Assembly: GCF_036492245.1 (NCBI RefSeq) | Contig: NZ_AP025286.1 | Span: forward strand, 806,001 to 870,000 | Source: Treponema bryantii | Lineage (GTDB): Bacteria; Spirochaetota; Spirochaetia; Treponematales; Treponemataceae | Length of the DNA: 64,000 nucleotides | Reading direction: 5' to 3' | Shown here: one piece after another, positions 57,853 through 64,000 of the stretch | Numbering within the stretch: position 1 is the first letter of the stretch | Layout of the letters: every line of letters starts with the position of its first letter | Position numbers and translations under genes: made by a program | The notes under the pieces: model-generated | Database searches by the model: none | What the model was told of the DNA's origin: nothing | Seen by the model: only the letters and a program-made list of their open reading frames with translations

Positions 57853-59562
57853 ATGAGTGATGGATTGGATCCAGAAATTGCAGCGCTTTTATCACAATCA
57901 GAAACTGGAGACTCGGCAGATAATGCAGTAACAGATATTTCAGATTCTGGAATGTTCAAATCTCCTTCTTCTGGAAGTAAAGAAACTTCTTCAAGTTCAG
58001 CAGGTTCTGTTTCTGTAAGATCTCTTCATGAAGTTGATTTAAGCCGTACTGAATTTGCACCTATCGAAAAGTTTACAAACGATACTCCTTCAGAAATATT
58101 TAACGATACAAAATATTATAAGACAGCACTTACTGGTGAAAATCAGTCAGCTCAGCGTGTTCATCAGATTCTTTCAAAATATCTTACCTGTCAGGATCCT
58201 AAAGACCGCGCTGTTTACCGTCAGCAGATAGTAACATCTTATTGGGAACTTCTTCGTGGAATGGTAGGTAAGATGGGATATACTGATACCCCGATGCCAA
58301 AGAAAATGCTGGTTCGCTTTGGCGTTGTTCTTCCTTCTCTTTTCAAACAGGAAACAAAGGATTTCTTTTCGAAGATTTTTGTTGAAAACCGAGAAGGTGA
58401 ACCAATCATGTATGTTGATGAATGGTTCAAAGAGATTGCATCGGGCCGCATGAACAATTCTGCAACCGATGAAAAGAAGCAGGTGAAAACAGCCAATATG
58501 ACACCTGATCAGGCTGCTTCTGCAGAACAGTCTCGTCTAATGCAGCTTCAGTCAAAGAACTCTGGAAAAATGCAGAGTACTGAAAATATCCTGAACATCA
58601 AAGAAAATGAACGCCGTATGCTCGAAGGTGAGCTTAAGCGTGATATAGAAGATTTGTGTGAGCATAATCAGGTGCTTGGACTTGAAAATCATTCTGCTGG
58701 ATATACAGAAATGCAGCGTAAGCTTCTGCCGGAAATTACAGATATTCTGCATCGTCTTTCAAAGAATGATAAAGAGCTTTCTAAGGTTCTGGAAGAATTC
58801 AAAGAGGCAAAGGCAACTTACGATAATGTTCAGGACAAAATCAATGCAGGTGGTGGAGCAGCTGTAACAACAAATGATACAGAAGCCGTTAAGATAGAGT
58901 TTGAAACTGTTCGCCAGATGGCAAAAATGACAGTTGGTCGTCGTGGTAATCAGTTCCCTATTTTTACACGTGAATTCTACCATTGTACTGAGCGTGGTAC
59001 AGGTACCCGTGAAAACGTAATCGATGTTCTTACATGGATTGAATCGCTCGATCCGGGAGTATTTCACAGAATACATAAGAATGTTCCAAACCGCATTGTG
59101 CCTTATGTTCTGCTTGTTCCAACTTATGGAGACCGTGGTTTCTGCTGGGAACCTTTCGACCGCTATAATCGTGTAACAAGCCGTGGACGTATTGTTGTTC
59201 CAATGTATCCTAAGGATTTAAAGATTGCCGTTCTTACAGCTGTAGCTGATTTACGCTGGCAGGTTGCTAAGGAAAAGGCTTCGTATTACTGGATGGAAGA
59301 AGGTCTTACCGGTCAGTACTATCAGCATTTTGACCAGATGAAACTGAAGGGTGATGTAAAGGAATTCTTTATTGAAGATTACATTCTCTGGATGACAAAG
59401 GAATCTACTGGTGTTCAGCGTCTGGACAAGGATGTTCGCGGAATCTTCTGGCGTAATATGCCATTCCCTAAGCCTCTTAAGGAAGAACTCCGCAAACGCT
59501 CTCTTGTTTATGATGAGCTTTGTAAGAAAGATGCCAACCGCGAAATGTCGGATGGTTATTGA
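57853..59562 (+). CDS. Large hypothetical cytoplasmic protein
   Basis: This is a 569-residue protein that I cannot assign. The N-terminal ~75 residues are Ser/Thr/Gly-rich and probably disordered; the middle (residues about 225-340) is helical with coiled-coil character; the C-terminal region (340-560) is rich in aromatic residues (FTREFYHCTERGTGTRENVIDVLTWIESLDPGVFHR; RGFCWEPFDRYNRVTSRGRIVVPMYPKDLK). No signal peptide or membrane helix is seen. A TATAGGAGA ribosome binding site supports the start. It may be spirochaete-specific. Confidence 0.65.
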   Translation: MSDGLDPEIAALLSQSETGDSADNAVTDISDSGMFKSPSSGSKETSSSSAGSVSVRSLHEVDLSRTEFAPIEKFTNDTPSEIFNDTKYYKTALTGENQSAQRVHQILSKYLTCQDPKDRAVYRQQIVTSYWELLRGMVGKMGYTDTPMPKKMLVRFGVVLPSLFKQETKDFFSKIFVENREGEPIMYVDEWFKEIASGRMNNSATDEKKQVKTANMTPDQAASAEQSRLMQLQSKNSGKMQSTENILNIKENERRMLEGELKRDIEDLCEHNQVLGLENHSAGYTEMQRKLLPEITDILHRLSKNDKELSKVLEEFKEAKATYDNVQDKINAGGGAAVTTNDTEAVKIEFETVRQMAKMTVGRRGNQFPIFTREFYHCTERGTGTRENVIDVLTWIESLDPGVFHRIHKNVPNRIVPYVLLVPTYGDRGFCWEPFDRYNRVTSRGRIVVPMYPKDLKIAVLTAVADLRWQVAKEKASYYWMEEGLTGQYYQHFDQMKLKGDVKEFFIEDYILWMTKESTGVQRLDKDVRGIFWRNMPFPKPLKEELRKRSLVYDELCKKDANREMSDGY

Positions 59563-59569
59563 TTTCCCG

Positions 59570-60757
59570 TTACTCGCCGCTTAATGCAATTACAGGATCC
59601 AGCTTTGCCGCACGGCTTGCTGGATTCAGTCCAAAGAATATTCCCACAAATACCGAGAACACAAAAGAAATTATGCAGGCGTTCGTGCTGATAATCAGTG
59701 CGTTCGACTGTACATATTCCACTGCAAGACTTACGATAATTCCGACAATTATTCCAATTATTCCACCGAGAAGGGTAATGCTTGCTGATTCAATCAAAAA
59801 CTGCTGTCTTATATCTGCAGGGCTTGCACCAAGGGCTTTTCGAATACCAATTTCCTGTTTTCGTTCAGTAACCGTTACAATCATGATATTCATAATTCCA
59901 ATACCGCCAACCAGAAGGGAAATTGCTGCAATAGCACTGAGCATAATACTCATTGTACTTGTGATTTCGCTCATCTGTTCCAGCATAGACTGCATACTCA
60001 TTACATTTACAGAATATTCTGAACCTGTCTTTTCTGTGTAATAGCTTTTGATTTCAGTTGCCAGTGCAACAGCTTTATCTGAAGAAGTTGTCTGAACCAT
60101 TACAGTTGCTGCAGCCGGATTCGGTTTAATCTTCTTTGCGTAAAAGCCGCGGGGAATAAATGCAGAACCATTTTCCATACCTGTAGTCTGTTCTTTAAGT
60201 ACGCCCACAACTTCAAAATTAAAAGTAGTGTTGCTTGCAACAAGAATTACCTGTTTGCCGACAGCATCTCCAGCAGGAAAATAGTTTTCTGCAGTATCAT
60301 GATTCAAAATGATTTTCTGAGTTCCTTCTTCATTATCAGTTACAGTAAAGAAACTGCCTTTTTCAAGTTCAAGATTGTACATTTCCAGATAGCCTGTTTC
60401 AATAGCACTGCAGTTTACAGATGATGAAGTTTCTCCGTAAGTCATTGTTGCATTAAGCGTATTTTTGTACCAGATTTTTTTGATGTTTTTGATATTATCA
60501 AAAAGGTCTGTGCGGGCCGCTTCATCAAAAGTAACAGAAGAGGAATTTCCGCGGCGGCTCATAAAACCTGCACTGATACTTACAACATCAAGGCCGGCAC
60601 TTCCAAAAGTGTCCTGAATCTGCTTTGTAGAACTGCTTCCCATACTTGTGATTACGATAACTGAAGCAACACCGATAATTACACCCAGCAGAGAAAGGAA
60701 GGTTCGTGTTTTATTGCTTTTGAAGTTTTTGAAAGCATTTATGAAGTCTTCTAACAT
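59570..60757 (-). CDS. MacB-type ABC transporter permease
   Basis: This is a 395-residue permease: TM1 at residues about 20-42, a large periplasmic domain (about 45-265) and three C-terminal helices (about 270-385; ISLLVGGIGIMNIMIVTVTERKQEIGIRKALGAS is the conserved FtsX/MacB motif). In MacB systems it works with the ATPase, an adaptor and TolC to expel substrates from the periplasm. It is separated by only 3 nt from the upstream ATPase gene. It is the last gene of a four-gene operon. Confidence 0.92.
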   Translation of the reverse strand: MLEDFINAFKNFKSNKTRTFLSLLGVIIGVASVIVITSMGSSSTKQIQDTFGSAGLDVVSISAGFMSRRGNSSSVTFDEAARTDLFDNIKNIKKIWYKNTLNATMTYGETSSSVNCSAIETGYLEMYNLELEKGSFFTVTDNEEGTQKIILNHDTAENYFPAGDAVGKQVILVASNTTFNFEVVGVLKEQTTGMENGSAFIPRGFYAKKIKPNPAAATVMVQTTSSDKAVALATEIKSYYTEKTGSEYSVNVMSMQSMLEQMSEITSTMSIMLSAIAAISLLVGGIGIMNIMIVTVTERKQEIGIRKALGASPADIRQQFLIESASITLLGGIIGIIVGIIVSLAVEYVQSNALIISTNACIISFVFSVFVGIFFGLNPASRAAKLDPVIALSGE

Positions 60758-60760
60758 GTG

Positions 60761-61438
60761 TTACTCCGTTACAATCTGACCGTCGAGAATTTTTATACAG
60801 CGTTCTGTAGATTCACCGATTCTCGGGTCGTGGGTTACGATAATTATGGTTGTGTTCTGCTCATTATTGATTTTGCGGAACATTTCCATAACCTGTTTTC
60901 CAGTTTCTGTGTCCAGAGCTCCAGTCGGTTCGTCTGCCAGAAGAATCTTAGGTTCTGTTACCATGGCGCGGGCAATAGCAACACGCTGCTTCTGACCACC
61001 CGAAAGCTCATGAGGTTTATGATGAATGCGTTCTCCAAGACCGACAGCCTCAAGAGCTGCCTTCGCTTTTTCAATACGAACGGCGCGGTCAACTTTCTGA
61101 TATTTCAGAGGAAGCATAACGTTTTCAAGAATATTCATTGCAGAAATCAGATGATACTGCTGGAAAACAAATCCGACCGTTTTATTACGCAGAACTGCAA
61201 GTTCCTTTTCTGTCATAAGGGCAGTCTCGCGGCCATTTATCTTTACAATTCCCGAAGTAGGGCGGTCCAGACAGCCAATCATATTCATGCAGGTTGATTT
61301 TCCTGAACCGGAAGGTCCCATGATAGAAACAAATTCTCCCTGATGAATATCAAAACTGATTCCCCGGAGCGCATGAACTTCGTTTTCTCCCATGACGTAA
61401 GTTTTAACTACGTCCTGTAAGCTGACTACAGTTTCCAT
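60761..61438 (-). CDS. MacB/LolD-type ABC ATP-binding protein
   Basis: This is a 225-residue ABC ATPase with Walker A GPSGSGKST (residues about 40-48), Q-loop FQQYHLISAM, signature LSGGQKQRVAIARAM and Walker B LLADEPTGALDT. It belongs to the family of MacB, LolD and FtsE. Unlike E. coli MacB, ATPase and permease are separate proteins. Transcription is with the permease (3 nt apart) and adaptor (14 nt apart). Confidence 0.94.
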   Translation of the reverse strand: METVVSLQDVVKTYVMGENEVHALRGISFDIHQGEFVSIMGPSGSGKSTCMNMIGCLDRPTSGIVKINGRETALMTEKELAVLRNKTVGFVFQQYHLISAMNILENVMLPLKYQKVDRAVRIEKAKAALEAVGLGERIHHKPHELSGGQKQRVAIARAMVTEPKILLADEPTGALDTETGKQVMEMFRKINNEQNTTIIIVTHDPRIGESTERCIKILDGQIVTE

Positions 61439-61452
61439 GATAAGCCTCCAGA

Positions 61453-62523
61453 TTACATCGGACCGCCAGGTCCACCACCTGGGAAGCCACCTGGCATACC
61501 ACCAGGCATTCCGCCGCCACTGTTTTTATTCTTACTGTTTCCACTTGAAGAACCTGGTCTGTTTCTATTCATGCCGGAAGCACGTGGTTTTGACTGCTGA
61601 ATCAAAACTTCTCCACCTTCAAGGCCTTCAAGAACCTTTACGTATTCAGAACCATAAGGCTGAACTTTTACAGATTTTTTCTGTTCACCTTTAGCAAGTA
61701 CAACAAATGGCTGTTTGTTTTCATAACCTATTGCATAGCGGGAAACAACAACATATTGCTCTGTTGGACTGATTTCAATTTTTCCAGTGAAAGAAAAGTT
61801 TGGAAGAATTTCATCAGGATAATCATCTATACGAAGTTTTACTTTTACAACAGTTGCGCCACGAGATGTCACAGTACCAATTGCAGGCCAGCCTGTTACA
61901 TAACCTTTTACAGTTTCGTTGCTGTATGCTGGGAAAGTAAAGTTTACAGTCTGACCGATTTCAAGCTTAGAAACATCTGTTTCAGTTACTTCAACTTCAG
62001 CAGTCAGATAGTCGATGTTTACCAGAGTTCCAACTTCATCCTTAGCTTCGAGAGAATCTCCAACTGCAACATCGAGATCTGCAATAATTCCATCAAAGGT
62101 TGCAGTAACCTTGCGGTCTTCAACTTTCTGCAGCAGCGAATTCCGCTCCGTTTCCAGCAGCCTCAACTCACGCGCCGAGGCGGTCAACTTCTTAGTTGCC
62201 ATGTTGTATTCCTGCTTTTCGAGGTTGTAAAGCTGCTCCGAATCATCCAGCTGAATGATGATATCGCCTTTCTTTACTTTATCACCGGCCTTTACATAAA
62301 CCGCAGTAACAGTACCCGCACTGCGAGCCTGAAGAGTCTGTTCCTGAGCTGCAGCAACAGTACCTGAGATTTCGATTATATTTTCATAAGTCTCAACATT
62401 TGCTGTATAGAAAACCTTTTCAGTTCCAGAAGAACTTAAAAGAGTTTTTAGTAAAACAAGCCCAATACCAATTACTACCAGAACGGCAGCGCAGATTATT
62501 ATGATTTTAATTTTCTTTTTCAT
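61453..62523 (-). CDS. Periplasmic adaptor (membrane fusion protein, MacA-like)
   Basis: This is a 356-residue adaptor: membrane anchor (residues about 5-25), lipoyl/HlyD half-motifs (AQEQTLQARSAGTVTAVYVKAGDKVKKGDIIIQLD and VTATFDGIIADLDVAVGDSLEAKDEVGTLV), a short helical hairpin between them, and a beta-barrel. The C-terminal ~30 residues are a Gly/Pro/Met-rich tail (GGGMPGGMPGGFPGGGPGG), unusual but common in some adaptors. It links the ABC proteins to the outer-membrane channel. Its start overlaps the TolC-like gene stop by 4 nt. Confidence 0.93.
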   Translation of the reverse strand: MKKKIKIIIICAAVLVVIGIGLVLLKTLLSSSGTEKVFYTANVETYENIIEISGTVAAAQEQTLQARSAGTVTAVYVKAGDKVKKGDIIIQLDDSEQLYNLEKQEYNMATKKLTASARELRLLETERNSLLQKVEDRKVTATFDGIIADLDVAVGDSLEAKDEVGTLVNIDYLTAEVEVTETDVSKLEIGQTVNFTFPAYSNETVKGYVTGWPAIGTVTSRGATVVKVKLRIDDYPDEILPNFSFTGKIEISPTEQYVVVSRYAIGYENKQPFVVLAKGEQKKSVKVQPYGSEYVKVLEGLEGGEVLIQQSKPRASGMNRNRPGSSSGNSKNKNSGGGMPGGMPGGFPGGGPGGPM

Positions 62524-63965
62524 TTTGTTACCTCGTTATCAGGAATAAAGTTCATAACAACATCATCGTTATACATAATCAAATCAATCTGATTCATTAC
62601 TTTTTTTACGATATAAGAATTAAGATTTGTTTTTGCTGAAAGGTAATCGCTTTCGGTTGTAAAGCCCTGCTTATACATTGCAGCAAGATCTCTTTCCAGA
62701 TCTTCATACATCAAAAGATTTTCTTGTACAGTTTTCTGTTCCCAGAGAAGTGAATCGAGCTTCTGCTGAGTTTCTACGATTAAGGTTTCGTAATCAATTT
62801 CTGCAGTTTCTATTGCAAGCAGTTCCTGTTCCTCTGTAAGGGAATCCTGTTTTTTAGAAATTGTATTTTTACGGAATGTATTAGGATTGAGGCTGATACT
62901 AAAATTGAGGGCAGGGTAGTTTGAAGTTCCACCTATAGGCATACTTACACCGGCTCCAAGTGAAAGCCCTCCGATGCTTCCTGTAAGTCCTGCATCAATT
63001 GAATCTGAATCAGTTGTTGAATTATCAAAGGTATAACCGGCTGTAGCAGAAAGCGAATAGTTCTTATTTGTGCTTCGCTCCATGATGTTAATCTTATAAG
63101 TCCATTTTGCACTTTCAATAGAAGTGTAGTTTTCCTTATCAAAATCAAGAATGTTCAGTGGTGTGCTTACTTCAATATCAGATGGAACCAGAGTCATAAG
63201 GTCTGTGTTATCATCTATCTGAATGTCATAACCACACTTTTTATAGAAGACAATAAAGTCATGGATAAAAGAATGCAGGCTGCTTTCAATATTGTGCTCG
63301 TCTGTAATTACTTTAAGTTCTGCTTTTCTGTAAGTAGAAGATGCTTTTGAATACCCCTGAATCTTTATTTTTTCAAATTCAAGAGTATCACTGTAAAGGT
63401 CTTCTTTTGCACTCATAATAGAGTTAATAGAAGAGAGAAGGGCTTTGAGTTCAGTATAGAATTCTTTTTCAGCTGAAAGAACCCGCTTGCCAAGTTTGCG
63501 TTCTGCTTCAATAACAGAGCGTTCTGCTTTTAAAAGGGAGATCTTGTTTGTAAGAGCTGAAGAGGAAATAATGTCTACTCCAAGTGAAACTGAAGTATCA
63601 GAAATTGAAGTGTCATCAGTTGTGTAGTTTACATTTGTCTGAACTGATGCAGAAAGATTTGATGCCTGTGGAAGTTCTGCTTTTACAGAAGGTTTTGCAG
63701 ATATTGTAGTTCCGTCTTCTGAAAGTTTTATAGTTATGTTTCCACTTGCAAGACTAAAATCAAAACCTTTGTCGATTTTTGTAGCATCATAAGAAAGCTG
63801 TGTCTTTTTCGCAGCAATAGTAAGATTTTTTAGTTCGTAATCGTTTTCAATATATGAAAGTAGAAGTTGTGTTGTATCCGGCAAAGCTGTTGATGTTGTT
63901 TCAGCAGCGATGTTAAAGCCCAGAGTGCACAGTACTGTAATAATCAGCAGTTTCCTTTTAATCAT
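62520..63965 (-). CDS. TolC-like outer-membrane efflux protein
   Basis: This is a 481-residue TolC family protein: signal peptide (residues 1-21, MIKRKLLIITVLCTLGFNIA) and two repeats of long helices with beta strands, e.g. AERKLGKRVLSAEKEFYTELKALLSS and QLLAIETAEIDYETLIVETQQKLDSLLW. It probably forms the outer-membrane exit duct for the downstream adaptor and ABC pump. A CAGGAGAT ribosome binding site precedes the ATG, and it is the first gene of the operon. The first helical repeat is degenerate. Confidence 0.85.
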   Translation of the reverse strand: MIKRKLLIITVLCTLGFNIAAETTSTALPDTTQLLLSYIENDYELKNLTIAAKKTQLSYDATKIDKGFDFSLASGNITIKLSEDGTTISAKPSVKAELPQASNLSASVQTNVNYTTDDTSISDTSVSLGVDIISSSALTNKISLLKAERSVIEAERKLGKRVLSAEKEFYTELKALLSSINSIMSAKEDLYSDTLEFEKIKIQGYSKASSTYRKAELKVITDEHNIESSLHSFIHDFIVFYKKCGYDIQIDDNTDLMTLVPSDIEVSTPLNILDFDKENYTSIESAKWTYKINIMERSTNKNYSLSATAGYTFDNSTTDSDSIDAGLTGSIGGLSLGAGVSMPIGGTSNYPALNFSISLNPNTFRKNTISKKQDSLTEEQELLAIETAEIDYETLIVETQQKLDSLLWEQKTVQENLLMYEDLERDLAAMYKQGFTTESDYLSAKTNLNSYIVKKVMNQIDLIMYNDDVVMNFIPDNEVTK

Positions 63966-64000
63966 TAATATCTCCTGTTGTATCTACATATATAAAAATG

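Noticed and set aside
1-64000. CRISPR array, complete insertion sequence, prophage or rRNA operon
   Set aside because: No regularly spaced direct repeats, transposase or integrase genes, phage structural genes or rRNA motifs were seen in the window.

Overview
The window looks like a chromosomal segment of a free-living or gut/rumen-type spirochaete close to Treponema. The pointers are a lipoprotein with the layout of Tp47-domain proteins, an ApbE lipoprotein, a large spirochaete-style chemoreceptor, several outer-membrane beta-barrel proteins, a class III adenylate cyclase, and moderate-to-low GC with sharp GC-rich repeat islands. Secreted or surface enzymes (GH43, GH26 mannanase, SGNH acetylesterase) fit a polysaccharide-degrading gut lifestyle. 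No rRNA, CRISPR array, phage or complete insertion sequence was seen. The only RNA gene recognised is tRNA-Ala(UGC).

Layout: 1-8.2 kb holds an FAD oxidoreductase, a membrane LuxR-type regulator, purE-purM-purN, a DUF2147 protein, a CrtO-like membrane protein, folA and a galactose-1-phosphate uridylyltransferase. 8.2-16.5 kb holds a hydroxyacid dehydrogenase, GH43, MATE transporter, HAD hydrolase, a nucleotide pyrophosphatase-like enzyme, an ECF sigma factor with a very long C-terminal extension, and GH26. 16.5-21.6 kb is regulatory: GNAT, transglutaminase, XRE-desulfoferrodoxin fusion, AraC-GGDEF fusion, butanol dehydrogenase and EamA transporter. 21.6-31.4 kb has a GntR-controlled ABC operon with a perfect palindromic operator, esterase, NUDIX, cytidine deaminase, two orphans, and a heterodimeric ABC exporter preceded by a 22-codon ORF with an ideal ribosome binding site. 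31.5-42.7 kb has a YARHG protein, GNATs, secreted protein plus acetylesterase, chemoreceptor, gatCA and adenylate cyclase. 42.9-57 kb has two paralogous barrel/transglutaminase proteins, S1, MBL hydrolase, rlmE, LysM-M23 peptidase, purB, Tp47-like lipoprotein, apbE, mscL and gpmI. The end holds tRNA-Ala, a large orphan, and a complete MacAB/TolC-type efflux operon.

Cross-cutting observations. (1) At least eleven starts lie 6-9 nt downstream of a good -10 box with no Shine-Dalgarno sequence, which predicts leaderless transcripts. (2) Three genes (HAD, XRE-desulfoferrodoxin, S1) have inverted repeats that pair with or abut the ribosome binding site, and two exporter/enzyme units carry short upstream ORFs. 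(3) Palindromic repeat elements have inserted in frame into two protein genes (NUDIX and a signal peptide) and lie in intergenic regions. All functions are inferred from sequence recognition only; no searches were run.
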